Positions 39,039 to 46,860 of a DNA stretch of 64,000 bases are shown one piece after another. Each line of letters opens with the position of its first letter. The stretch's first letter is position 1. The stretch comes from Flavobacterium sp. WC2421 (GTDB taxonomy: Bacteria > Bacteroidota > Bacteroidia > Flavobacteriales > Flavobacteriaceae), in NCBI RefSeq assembly GCF_040822115.1, contig NZ_CP162004.1, forward strand, positions 2,356,001 to 2,420,000, written 5' to 3'. The notes beneath the pieces were generated by a model. That model worked only from the letters and a program-made list of their open reading frames with translations. It did no database searches and was not told where the DNA came from. A program made the position numbers and the translations under genes.

Positions 39039-39158
39039 TTACAAAGGATCTGTTTTCACAGGATCTAATTTTTTTTCCGCTAATACCTCCAATGGGTTGA
39101 TCAAAACTGCGCCCAAAGCTGTTAGCACAATGTTTTCTACAAAGTTTCTACGTTTCAT
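39039..39158 (-). pseudogene. Orphan signal peptide, former N-terminus of the hydrolase
   Basis: From ATG 39158 the frame gives MKRRNFVENIVLTALGAVLI, then a short stretch, and stops after 39 residues at TAA 39039-39041. The RRNF start with a hydrophobic stretch looks like a Tat signal. Seven codons after the stop, in the same frame, is the ATG of the hydrolase at 39017. A single nonsense change therefore appears to separate the export signal from the enzyme. Confidence 0.7.
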
Positions 39159-39188
39159 ATCTGATAGTTATTTAGTTGATATAATTAA

Positions 39189-39204
39189 AAGACTTTTTAG
39201 TCTT
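39189..39204. promoter_or_regulatory. Palindrome, candidate TetR operator 1
   Basis: AAGACT-TTTT-AGTCTT, a perfect 6-bp inverted repeat with a 4-base centre, lies 31 bases before the ATG of the signal peptide/hydrolase unit. The same core recurs ahead of tetR. Confidence 0.6.
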
Positions 39205-39261
39205 ATTTTGATTGTAAAAAAATGGTTTTCCTGATTCTATCATTTAAACCATATCTCTCAT

Positions 39262-39867
39262 TTATGCTTGCTTGATCTCAAAAGATTTTAACTCAGATTT
39301 AAGCACTTTTATGACTGTCTGCATCGGCTTAACGTTATCGGTTACTCTCGAAACCAAAGTTGCTCCTTCCAGCATTACTAGTACTTTTAAACAATACTCT
39401 TCCGGGTTCAGCTTATCTGATAATTCTCCAGTTTCTATACCTTTTTTTAAAATATCAATAAAAAGTGTCATAGAGCCTTCGATCATTGCCTTTACCTTTT
39501 TTTTGACTGTTGGATTTGTGTTATCCGAGTCTACACCGAAATTTAAAATAGGACATCCGCCTTCAATAAACGGAACCAAAGGATTTTTACGAAGATCTAT
39601 GAATGCAAACAGCTTTTTAATCGCTGTTTTTTCTTTTGAAATTACGGAATATGTTTTAGTCGAGACTTTACTGAAAATAAAATCTACAGTAGCGATAGAA
39701 ATCGCCTCTTTGTTTTCAAAATTTCCATATATTCCTCCTTTCGCCATCTTTGTGGCCGCCAGTATATCATCTATTGTCGTTCCGGCTATTCCTTTCGAAT
39801 TGAATATTGGTGCAGATTGTTCAATGATAAACTGCTTAGTTCTTTCCGCTTTTCCTTTAACATTCAT
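39262..39867 (-). CDS. TetR family transcriptional regulator
   Basis: 201 residues. The N-terminal DNA-binding region has IIEQSAPIFNSKGIAGTTID and AKGGIYGNFENKEAI, the standard TetR helix-turn-helix. The C-terminal ligand domain has SDNTNPTVKKKVKAMIEGSM, like the AcrR/YcdC-type regulators. Both its own promoter and that of the hydrolase carry the palindrome AGACT-4-AGTCT, so it probably represses both. An antisense frame at 39272-39883 is only a shadow. Confidence 0.88.
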   Translation of the reverse strand: MNVKGKAERTKQFIIEQSAPIFNSKGIAGTTIDDILAATKMAKGGIYGNFENKEAISIATVDFIFSKVSTKTYSVISKEKTAIKKLFAFIDLRKNPLVPFIEGGCPILNFGVDSDNTNPTVKKKVKAMIEGSMTLFIDILKKGIETGELSDKLNPEEYCLKVLVMLEGATLVSRVTDNVKPMQTVIKVLKSELKSFEIKQA

Positions 39868-39895
39868 TTTATATTCATCTTAACGATTCAAAATT

Positions 39896-39909
39896 AGACT
39901 AAAAAGTCT
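39896..39909. promoter_or_regulatory. Palindrome, candidate TetR operator 2
   Basis: AGACT-AAAA-AGTCT, 29 bases ahead of the tetR start. It shares the arms of the palindrome at 39189. Confidence 0.6.
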
Positions 39910-40000
39910 TATTTATAAATGATGAATTTAAAAATTTAACAAAATTATAACATTTTAAGATTAGGGCTCTTATTTTCCTAAATAATTAATGTTTCTTTGA

Positions 40001-40195
40001 TATGGAAAACAGTATTTTACAATCTGTGTAAAATGTAATGATATGTATACAAACGGAAATAATTTTCATCTTCGCTGTACCAAATGTGAAACGATTGAAT
40101 ACCTGCCAATACGGGTAGAGTTTATAATTCCTGAAAAATATGTGTCTCAACAAATGAACTTTATACTCGTTGGAATTTGTAAAGATTGTTCGTAG
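40001..40195 (+). pseudogene. Fur-family C-terminal domain remnant
   Basis: The frame is open from the stop at 39998 to TAG 40195. It reads ICVKCND, then NNFHLRCTKCETIEYLP, then MNFILVGICKDCS. This fits the dimerisation and metal-binding half of Fur-like regulators (H-x-x-C-x2-C, then G-x-C-x2-C). The winged-helix half is absent. It may be translated as a 50-residue piece from ATG 40043, but it is best read as a fragment left by recombination next to the integrase gene. Confidence 0.55.
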
Positions 40196-40202
40196 TTATC
40201 TT

Positions 40203-41444
40203 TTATTTAACTTGGTATATTGGCATTTCTACAGATGCAAACTTATCTCTCAAAACCTGCATATCCTCACTTACTTTTTTATCGAGAACCTTTGCATAAT
40301 GTTGAGTGGTTCTCAAATTTTTGTGTCCAAGCATTTTGCTTACTGATTCAATAGGAACCCCATTTGTAAGCGTTACAGTCGTTGCAAAAGTGTGTCGGGC
40401 TATGTGAAAGGTTAATTCTTTTTCAATCTCACAAACGCCAGCTATTTCTTTTAGATAGGCATTCATTTTTTGGTTTGTCAAAATCGGCAGTAGTCTATCT
40501 TCATTATTGCTTTTTGGATGGTCTGCATATTTATCAATAATCATTTGGGTAACCAGAAGGATTGGTATTTTAGAAGCGGTTTCTGTTTTCTGTCTGTGAG
40601 TAAATATCCATTTCTCGCCATCAATTTCAATGCTTATATGCGATTTTGTCAAGTTTTTGACATCTATGTATGCCAAACCAGTAAAGCAGCTAAAAAGGAA
40701 GATATCGCGAACAAGAGATAATCTTTCTGTTTTGAAATCTTTATTGATAATGTTTTGAATTTCTTCTTCAGATAAATAAACTCGCTCGACTTCTTTGACT
40801 TTGGATTTATAGTTCGCAAATGGATTTTTGTCTAACCAGTCATTGGCCAGACAAAGTTTGATTATCTTACTGAAATTCTTGATGTATTTAACAGCTGTAT
40901 TGTTGGCACAATTTCTAACACTTCGTAACCAAAATTCATAATCGGTTACAAAAGCGTGATCTATTTTGTTTATCTCGATATCGGAAACTTTGTATTTCCA
41001 TTGCAAGAACTCGATGGTATGGCTCAACGAAGTTTTGTAACGTTCTAATGTTCCTGGTGCATATTCTTTGCCAACCAGTTCTTTAATTTTATTATTATGG
41101 TCTTGGAAGATTGGGATAAGCATTCGTTGGCGTTGTTCGGTTCCTAATAGTTTTTCTTTGAAATTTTCAATCGTTAAGTTTTCGTTACGGTGCATTAATT
41201 CCATTTGTGCATTAAAAACTTTCGTTTTCATCAAATCAAGGTAACTATTTATTGAACGTGCTTCTTCGGTTGTGCCTTTCATTTTCGACAGTTCGGATGA
41301 CCATTTGGAGGTTTCGACAAACTTCTTGGTGCTGAACTCTAATCGTTTTCCGTCAACTGTCAAGCGTACATAAATTGGGAGTTGTCCTGCTGCATTGGCT
41401 TTTGTGCTTTTGGCATAAAAATGCAAAGTGATTTTTGTTTTCAT
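40203..41444 (-). CDS. Tyrosine recombinase/integrase, Bacteroidota type
   Basis: 413 residues. It has the Bacteroidota arm-binding N-terminus (ITLHFYAKSTKANAAGQLPI), a SAM-like core-binding domain (about 105-200) and a catalytic domain with TGLAYIDVKNL, HIARHTFATT, MLGHKNLRTTQHYAK. HxxR, the late His and the Tyr nucleophile are present; the first Arg position reads Ala (TGLAY), a change also known in conjugative-transposon integrases. It catalyses site-specific integration or excision. It lies next to a tRNA-end-like site. Confidence 0.93.
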   Translation of the reverse strand: MKTKITLHFYAKSTKANAAGQLPIYVRLTVDGKRLEFSTKKFVETSKWSSELSKMKGTTEEARSINSYLDLMKTKVFNAQMELMHRNENLTIENFKEKLLGTEQRQRMLIPIFQDHNNKIKELVGKEYAPGTLERYKTSLSHTIEFLQWKYKVSDIEINKIDHAFVTDYEFWLRSVRNCANNTAVKYIKNFSKIIKLCLANDWLDKNPFANYKSKVKEVERVYLSEEEIQNIINKDFKTERLSLVRDIFLFSCFTGLAYIDVKNLTKSHISIEIDGEKWIFTHRQKTETASKIPILLVTQMIIDKYADHPKSNNEDRLLPILTNQKMNAYLKEIAGVCEIEKELTFHIARHTFATTVTLTNGVPIESVSKMLGHKNLRTTQHYAKVLDKKVSEDMQVLRDKFASVEMPIYQVK

Positions 41445-41569
41445 AGTGGTAACCTTTTAATTAATATTCAATTTAGTTTCAAAATCCATATTAAACAAGA
41501 TGTTCAAATAGTAAACTTGTTGATGAACAAGTGATTGAACTGGTTGTTTGAAATTCTTAAGGGATTTAG

Positions 41570-41603
41570 CGAGACCCTAATTTTTGAAAATTCTAGGGTC
41601 TCG
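41570..41603. repeat. Inverted repeat upstream of the integrase
   Basis: CGAGACCCTA (41570-41579) pairs perfectly with TAGGGTCTCG (41594-41603), with additional A/T pairing in the loop. It lies 126 bases upstream of the integrase start. It could be a terminator, an attachment-site arm or a regulatory hairpin. Confidence 0.5.
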
Positions 41604-41657
41604 ATTTTATCTCTTTAGTAATAAGATTAAATGAATATTTTGAATAGTGCATAAAAG

Positions 41658-41694
41658 AAAAAACCCCGTAAATCATAAGATTTACGAGGTTTTG
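41658..41694 (-). terminator. Terminator, probably of a former tRNA
   Basis: A 15-bp stem with one mismatch (41660-41674 and 41679-41693, around CCCCGTAAATC). On the minus strand it is followed by a run of T. It lies 20 bases past the tRNA 3'-end-like sequence on the same strand, as expected for the terminator of a tRNA gene. Confidence 0.65.
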
Positions 41695-41713
41695 ATTGCC
41701 TTTGTTTTTCAAC

Positions 41714-41732
41714 TGGCGGAGAAAGAGGGATT
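41714..41732 (-). other. tRNA 3'-end-like sequence, candidate attachment site
   Basis: Read on the minus strand the sequence is AATCCCTCTTTCTCCGCCA, the form of a T-arm/acceptor end of a Ser-type tRNA with encoded CCA. The rest of the tRNA is missing to the right. The usual explanation is integration of an element into a tRNA gene, leaving a duplicate of the 3' end at the far junction. The matching full tRNA would lie beyond the right edge of the window. Confidence 0.45.
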
Positions 41733-41755
41733 GACTTATCCTTTCTATGTGGTTG

Positions 41756-41808
41756 ATATATAGCGTTCTATATATGTTTTTATTTCAAGTGCCCCTATTA
41801 GTGCCCCT
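41756..41808. repeat. Palindrome and paired direct repeats beside the attachment site
   Basis: ATATATAG-CGTT-CTATATAT (41756-41775) is a perfect 8-bp palindrome. AGTGCCCCT follows twice, at 41788 and 41800. Such paired short repeats next to an attachment site fit recombinase or excisionase binding sites. The rest of 41809-41959 holds nothing I recognise. Confidence 0.35.
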
Positions 41809-41959
41809 TCAAATTACTGCAGTTTTTCATCTAAGTTGATAGATCAAATTTACGAATAAAACTTCAAGAAATCATACTTAAATTACTAAAATTTGTACGG
41901 GTAGCATACTATTTATTGAACTGGTTAAGTTCAAATTTCGAACACCTAAAACATAATTT

Positions 41960-42163
41960 TTATCCAATTATCAATGGTTCAACCTTTTCATATTTCAGGC
42001 TGGTGTATTGGCAGAACTCTTCTATGCTTACAAACTCATTTACGTGCTTATTAAGCTCCATTCTTATCTTTAGCATTAATCTCACACTTTGACGATAACT
42101 CTTTCCGGTAATGCGTTGTATGTCCTTTGGGTAGATACACAACCTCTTTTTTTCGATTTTCAT
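41960..42163 (-). CDS. Small conserved protein of mobile elements
   Basis: 67 residues, basic at the N-terminus (MKIEKKRLCIYPKDIQRITG), with RITGKSYRQSVRLMLKIRME resembling a DNA-binding helix pair and VSIEEFCQYTSL after it. I recall close relatives as common short proteins in Bacteroidota genomes, without known function. Being the first gene inside the putative attachment site, it could be an excisionase or regulator, but this is inference. Base composition is like the chromosome. Confidence 0.6.
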   Translation of the reverse strand: MKIEKKRLCIYPKDIQRITGKSYRQSVRLMLKIRMELNKHVNEFVSIEEFCQYTSLKYEKVEPLIIG

Positions 42164-42440
42164 ACTCTATCTATAGCTTTGACTAGGCTTTGAGTGGCGT
42201 TATAGTGCTACTCAAGTAACTCTTTGCAGGTTATAAAATTAGTGAATATTACCTTTCCTTTTTGAGGGACATTTATGTTTATAAATGCCATTTATACCAC
42301 TGTAGGACATATGGAACAGTAGCTTGTTTTAAATGATTAGTTTAAGTTTAATCTTTGTTCCGAATTCAATCGAAAGGTGTTGCAACAGGATGATGATTGA
42401 GGAAATTTGAAACATTTATTAATTTAAAATTGTAGAAATT

Positions 42441-43196
42441 ATGGCAAGGCAAAAAGGCATAATTAAGTTGAAAGGTACTATCGGAGATATTACTTTTTAC
42501 AAAACACAGGACGGGCATTTGGCTCGTGAAAAAGGCGGAATTGACGCCAGCAGAATCAAAAATGATCCTGCATTCCAAAGAACACGTGAAAACGGTTCCG
42601 AGTTTGGTAGAGCAGGTAAGGCCGGGAAGATTTTGAGAACTTCCTTGAGAGCTTTGCTCATCAATACTGCCGATGGCAGAATGGTGAGTAGATTGACCCA
42701 GAAAATGGTTGAGGTGATCCAGGCTGATGTAACCAGCGTGAGAGGGTTACGAAATGTAATTGATGGTGAAGCGGAATTGCTTTCCGGCTTTGAATTCAAC
42801 ATCAGAGGAAAACTGGGCACCAGTTTATTTGCTCCATTTGTGGGAGCAATTGACCGTGCGACAGGCGAAATTACAGTTGATCTGGCGGAATTTATTCCTG
42901 CTAATATGATTGCGGCGCCATCGGGAAGCACTCATTACAAAATCATTTCGGCTGGTGCTGAGATTGATTTTGAAGCAGAAACCTTTATTGAATCCCATTC
43001 GGAAACTGCAATTTTACCTTGGGATAATATTCCAACGGTAGCGATCAGTCACACGAATATGGTTACACCAGCGAGTGTCAAACCGTTATTTTTGGCTTTG
43101 GGATTGGAGTTTTACCAAGAGGTCAACGGACAAATGTACGCATTGAAAAATGGGGCATACAATCCATTGGCATTGGTTCAGGTGAGCGGATTGTAG
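42441..43196 (+). CDS. Uncharacterised phage-like protein, first gene of a four-gene cassette
   Basis: 251 residues. The start MARQKGIIKLKGTIGDITFY followed by GHLAREKGGIDASRIKNDPA is a recognisable family start in Bacteroidota; no function is known to me. No signal peptide or membrane segment. The central part is rich in beta-type sequence. It is two bases from the DUF5675 gene and shares its strand with two small membrane proteins, so it forms a tight cassette that resembles a phage structural or lysis module. Its G and C content is higher than in the genes to its right. Confidence 0.6.
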   Translation: MARQKGIIKLKGTIGDITFYKTQDGHLAREKGGIDASRIKNDPAFQRTRENGSEFGRAGKAGKILRTSLRALLINTADGRMVSRLTQKMVEVIQADVTSVRGLRNVIDGEAELLSGFEFNIRGKLGTSLFAPFVGAIDRATGEITVDLAEFIPANMIAAPSGSTHYKIISAGAEIDFEAETFIESHSETAILPWDNIPTVAISHTNMVTPASVKPLFLALGLEFYQEVNGQMYALKNGAYNPLALVQVSGL

Positions 43197-43197
43197 G

Positions 43198-43617
43198 ATG
43201 GTCCTGGTGTTGAAACGGACGTATTTTCCGGAGGGAACGCAAGGGGTTTTGGAATGGAACGGCACAATAGTTTGTTATACCATCGAGTTGCCCTGGTTGG
43301 GAAACCAAAGGCGTATTTCTTGCATTCCCGAGGGAGAATATATCTTGCAGAGGCGATTTAGCCCAAAATTCAAATGGCACTTGCATTTGATGAATGTTCC
43401 GGGTCGAGATTTGATATTAATCCATCCCGCCAATGACGCCAAAAAAGAGTTATTGGGCTGCATTGCTCCTGTAACCAAACACACCGGAATAGGTAAGGGG
43501 AGCTCCTCCCGAAAAGCGTTGGAAAAGCTGAAAACAATAGTTTGTGCAGCTTTTGATCGAAATGAGGAAGTTAAAATAAGTATTCTTGATTCCCGTTTCC
43601 CGCCTTCGCGGGAATGA
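43198..43617 (+). CDS. DUF5675 family protein
   Basis: 139 residues. Typical family features are LKRTYFPEGTQGVLEW, a CIPEGEYILQRRFSPKF motif and RDLILIHPANDA, then GCIAPV. DUF5675 is found in phages and related elements and has been compared with peptidoglycan-processing or YkuD-like proteins; the activity is not proven. The last residues (DSRFPPSRE) and the stop lie inside a nested hairpin that resembles a dispersed repeat, so the native C-terminus may have been altered. Confidence 0.75.
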   Translation: MVLVLKRTYFPEGTQGVLEWNGTIVCYTIELPWLGNQRRISCIPEGEYILQRRFSPKFKWHLHLMNVPGRDLILIHPANDAKKELLGCIAPVTKHTGIGKGSSSRKALEKLKTIVCAAFDRNEEVKISILDSRFPPSRE

Positions 43618-43626
43618 CAAACGGGA
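43591..43626. repeat. Nested palindromic repeat at the end of the DUF5675 gene
   Basis: TTCCCGC-CTTC-GCGGGAA (43597-43614) is nested inside TCCCGTTT (43591) paired with AAACGGGA (43619-43626). It covers the stop codon. Its tail ATGACAAACGGGAATG resembles ATGACGAACGGGAATG near 46907, so related pieces occur twice in the island. Confidence 0.6.
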
Positions 43627-43649
43627 ATGACAATTAAAAAAGAGATAGT

Positions 43650-43883
43650 ATGAAAATAGTAGAAAGAATAAAAGAACCAATCCCAAAGTTTTTCAAGATT
43701 TTGAGAAGTATTGGTTTGGTTTTGATGGCCATCAGTGGAGCAGTTGTGGCTGCGCCCATTGTTTTGCCCGTAACGGTGGTAACTATTGCTGGTTATATAG
43801 CGGTGGCAGGTGGAGTTATCTCAGCGGTTAGTCAAATGACTGTTGTTGAAGAGAACCTAAATAAGCCTAGAGATGGAGACTAA
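43650..43883 (+). CDS. Small membrane protein, holin-like
   Basis: 77 residues. A basic start (MKIVERIKEPIPKFFKIL) is followed by two hydrophobic stretches (IGLVLMAISGAVVAAPIVL; VTIAGYIAVAGGVISAV) and a charged tail. Size and shape fit a holin or another small pore protein, but there is no sequence motif to confirm it. It overlaps the next small gene by 11 bases. Confidence 0.55.
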   Translation: MKIVERIKEPIPKFFKILRSIGLVLMAISGAVVAAPIVLPVTVVTIAGYIAVAGGVISAVSQMTVVEENLNKPRDGD

Positions 43884-44049
43884 TATTTCTCTCCGAGCAG
43901 GAACCGCATCTGGAACTTTTTTGAGCATTATGCCCAATATTCTTTCGGAAGATATTGCAAAAACAATTATCTTAGCGGTCGTAGGAGCCACTGCCAGTTT
44001 TATGGTTTCGCTCCTTTTAAAATGGTTGACAAAATCTAAAAATAAATAG
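43873..44049 (+). CDS. Small single-helix membrane protein
   Basis: 58 residues from ATG 43873 to TAG 44047-44049, overlapping the previous stop. It begins METNISLRAGTASGTFLSIM and has one strong hydrophobic segment (IILAVVGATASFMVSLLL) and a Lys-rich end. This overlap and the conserved-looking sequence favour a real gene. With its neighbour it could form a two-part holin/antiholin or spanin-like unit; that is inference. Confidence 0.6.
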   Translation: METNISLRAGTASGTFLSIMPNILSEDIAKTIILAVVGATASFMVSLLLKWLTKSKNK

Positions 44050-44118
44050 TCCGGTTATGATTGGTAACCTTTTCCGGACTAACTAAGAAAGCCAAATCGT
44101 GAGATCTGGCTTTTTTTT
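44048..44118 (+). terminator. Two hairpins ending the phage-like cassette
   Basis: AGTCCGG (44048-44054) pairs with CCGGACT (44074-44080). A second stem, AAAGCCA (44088-44094) with TGGCTTT (44107-44113), is followed by eight T and is a standard terminator. Confidence 0.8.
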
Positions 44119-46372
44119 ATGAATTAAAAGGTTTTACATCATCAATTTTACTTTCTTTTCTTTTCTCATCATATGAATCTTTTACATAGATTTGGTTCAT
44201 TTTTATTCCTTTTTTCCATTTAAATAATATCTTAAACATAATAGCTTGTAAAACAGATTTTGTTAAATTTTCATTATTAGAGTTTTTATCTTTCTCTAGT
44301 TCCGTTCGTAATTTTGTGTTTTTGTTTAAATCTGAAACGGTTGCGTAAATATTGAATTCCGTGTTAATTCTCTCCAATTCGTATAATTCTACAATTTCAT
44401 TGTTTAACTCAATATAATCTACAAATGGCATATCTTCTTTATTTAATATAAATATTGAATTACTTAGTCCATAAGATCTTCCGGAATAATATCTTATTTC
44501 TACATCGTTAAATTTTTCTCTTGAAAGATTTTCAATCTTTAGGTTTTCTATATAATATTCAATGTTGATAAATCCAAATACAACAATCAAATTAATATCT
44601 GAATTTAACTTCATTTTTGAAATTGCAGTAAAAACGTTTTCTTGTTCAAATACAAATTTTGTTGTTGCTTTTGAGTTAAAAATTTGAAAATAACCATCGG
44701 AAATTTTTTTTGAAATACTTTCCGCAATGAAAGTATGGAAATTTAAATGATCGATGCCAACATCTAAAAAAGTATTTTTGCTAGTTATATCACTCAAACC
44801 TTGAATGTTGAATATATCAATTTCTTCTTCAACAGGTAATTCACCTTTGTTGCTTATTTCTTTGTATTGTGAAAATATACTTTCTAGAATATAATTTGAA
44901 CTTTCATAGAATAGTTGAACTTTTTCTGTTACCGGCTCATTCGCTTGTTCTTGAACACTATAATCTTCTATTATTTTTTCTTCGAATTGTATCGCTTTTT
45001 CTTGATAAATTATTTTTTCTTCATTGAAGCTAAATGTTTTTAAAATATCATCGTCCATTTTTAGTACGATATCAATATAATTTTTAAAGTATTTAATATT
45101 TTCTGCCCAAAGTCTTTTTTCCGCAAGATTATTTGGTAAATTATATAATTCTAACGGATCATAATTCATATAATGACTTGTGATATTTAACTGTCTAATA
45201 AATAATAAACTCAAATATTTACAAATCCACTCTTTTATTTCTCTATCTGCATTCAAACCTTCTAATCCGGGAAAATAATATTTATGAGTTATCCAAGGAT
45301 ATTCTCTATCATAAGGGTCATAAAACTTCATAAATGATTGATAGATTTCTATCATTTGTTTTGGCAAAAGCACATAGTCTGGAGGAATACTTGTGGTGTA
45401 GTTAAAAATCTTTTTAAGTAGATCAAATTTTTGTTTGAATAATAATAAACCTCCTAATGCAATATGAAACTCAAAAAAACTATCTCTCAAAGTATTTCTT
45501 TCATCAATTTCAATCTGATTTATGATAATATATTTTCCATCTTCAAATTCATATTCGGGTGAAATATAGTCAAAATTGAATTTGTAAAATTGATGTGAAT
45601 TTTTCCAAAAATCAAAAATTAAATCGTCTTTATCTTTATTGGCCATTAAAACTAGATTTAACCATAACCATCTGTAACTTTCTTCACTAATCTTCGTTGT
45701 ATTTGAATATTCCCCTAATATCCAAATACCACTAACTGCTCTATGTTCTATAACGTGTAAAACATTTTTATCAGTATTTACGATCTTTTCAATTGTATTA
45801 TAAATCATTAAGTAAAACTTATCTGGAAAAATTAGTGCTTGTTTATCGCTATACTTTTCTCGATATTTTTGAAAAATATCGTAAAAATAATTTGACAACT
45901 GTTTTGAAGCATTTACATCTTGATTTTGAATTGACCAGTATAATAAATCAGCTAGGCATTCAAATGTTTCAAAATTATTGTCTTCAATTACTTTATTCTT
46001 ATATTTTGATAAATATTTTATTAATGCTGAAGTTCGATAAAAAGTTTGAACTTTTAGAACTAGCCGGATAAAGTTAATTATCAGAAGAACTGTCAATATG
46101 AAAATAATTATTAAAGCAGAATTCTCGAAAAGAATATTAATATTATTAGTTTTACATTTAAAAATAGGAGGTAATTTTAATAGATAAATTCCAATAAATA
46201 TTAGAACTAAAATTAAATTTGGTAGAAAAACTTTTTTTTCAAGTTTATTATCAAACAAATTCAAAATTGCTTCAGAAGAATATTTGTCATTTGAGGTGAT
46301 TTGAATGATAATGGGATAGGCTATACCCAGTAATGCTGATACAATGGTAATACATACACTGAAAGTGTCCAT
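44117..46372 (-). CDS. Large membrane-anchored protein of unknown function
   Basis: 751 residues. Three hydrophobic helices occupy the N-terminus (about 6-25, 51-67 and 88-108); the remaining 640 residues are hydrophilic, with many helices, and should face the cytoplasm. No nuclease, ATPase or protease motif is visible. The sequence is very A/T-rich, unlike the preceding cassette. Membrane anchor plus a large unknown soluble part in a defence-rich island could fit an effector, but nothing proves it. It is probably transcribed alone; DUF6943 starts 34 bases upstream on the same strand and might share the promoter. Confidence 0.7.
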   Translation of the reverse strand: MDTFSVCITIVSALLGIAYPIIIQITSNDKYSSEAILNLFDNKLEKKVFLPNLILVLIFIGIYLLKLPPIFKCKTNNINILFENSALIIIFILTVLLIINFIRLVLKVQTFYRTSALIKYLSKYKNKVIEDNNFETFECLADLLYWSIQNQDVNASKQLSNYFYDIFQKYREKYSDKQALIFPDKFYLMIYNTIEKIVNTDKNVLHVIEHRAVSGIWILGEYSNTTKISEESYRWLWLNLVLMANKDKDDLIFDFWKNSHQFYKFNFDYISPEYEFEDGKYIIINQIEIDERNTLRDSFFEFHIALGGLLLFKQKFDLLKKIFNYTTSIPPDYVLLPKQMIEIYQSFMKFYDPYDREYPWITHKYYFPGLEGLNADREIKEWICKYLSLLFIRQLNITSHYMNYDPLELYNLPNNLAEKRLWAENIKYFKNYIDIVLKMDDDILKTFSFNEEKIIYQEKAIQFEEKIIEDYSVQEQANEPVTEKVQLFYESSNYILESIFSQYKEISNKGELPVEEEIDIFNIQGLSDITSKNTFLDVGIDHLNFHTFIAESISKKISDGYFQIFNSKATTKFVFEQENVFTAISKMKLNSDINLIVVFGFINIEYYIENLKIENLSREKFNDVEIRYYSGRSYGLSNSIFILNKEDMPFVDYIELNNEIVELYELERINTEFNIYATVSDLNKNTKLRTELEKDKNSNNENLTKSVLQAIMFKILFKWKKGIKMNQIYVKDSYDEKRKESKIDDVKPFNS

Positions 46373-46406
46373 AGGAATAATTTTTTATAAAAATAGTGAT
46401 AATATT

Positions 46407-46826
46407 TTATTTACAATAACGTTGTAAAATCACTCTTCTCATTTCGTTTATGAGTAGGATGTTTTTATGCAATTGATTTTCTTTTTGTTCCAGCAACCTC
46501 AGAGCCTGCGCTTGTCTTTGGTGCAGCTCGTGTTCTTGCATCATTTCGTTGACTTTAGAATCAAAATCTTTCTTGAAATCATTGATTCGCAAAAATGGAA
46601 TTACGGACCCGATTAAAAATTGGTGCCAGAAGTTGGATTTCCATAGGCTATAGGCAAGCCAGTAGACTGTTTCGGCATCTTTTTCGTCGGGACATAGGAT
46701 AACAAAGCTGTTGGTAAAAGGTTCTTTTTGAGGTTTTCCGGAATTCATTCCTTTGTTAAGGATAAAGATTTGGTTTCCCTTATAGGCAGTGTCTTTTTGG
46801 TGGGTCTTGATGATGAAATTTGGCAT
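46407..46826 (-). CDS. DUF6943 family protein
   Basis: 139 residues. From memory it matches the DUF6943 family: MPNFIIKTHQKDTAYKGN, a Trp-rich centre (VYWLAYSLWKSNFWHQFLIG), SVIPFLRINDF, then a long charged C-terminal helix likely to form a coiled coil. The family is seen in Bacteroidota mobile regions and has no known function. The region upstream carries a long inverted repeat. Confidence 0.7.
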   Translation of the reverse strand: MPNFIIKTHQKDTAYKGNQIFILNKGMNSGKPQKEPFTNSFVILCPDEKDAETVYWLAYSLWKSNFWHQFLIGSVIPFLRINDFKKDFDSKVNEMMQEHELHQRQAQALRLLEQKENQLHKNILLINEMRRVILQRYCK

Positions 46827-46860
46827 AGTGCTGTCGGTTTAAAAATTCGACTTAATTTTT

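Noticed and set aside
39272..39883. Plus-strand open frame of about 200 residues opposite tetR
   Set aside because: The minus-strand frame has a clear TetR helix-turn-helix; the plus-strand product has no motif and arises from the complement.
41714..41790. Complete tRNA gene
   Set aside because: Only the acceptor/T-arm end is present; no anticodon stem or D-arm can be drawn to the right.
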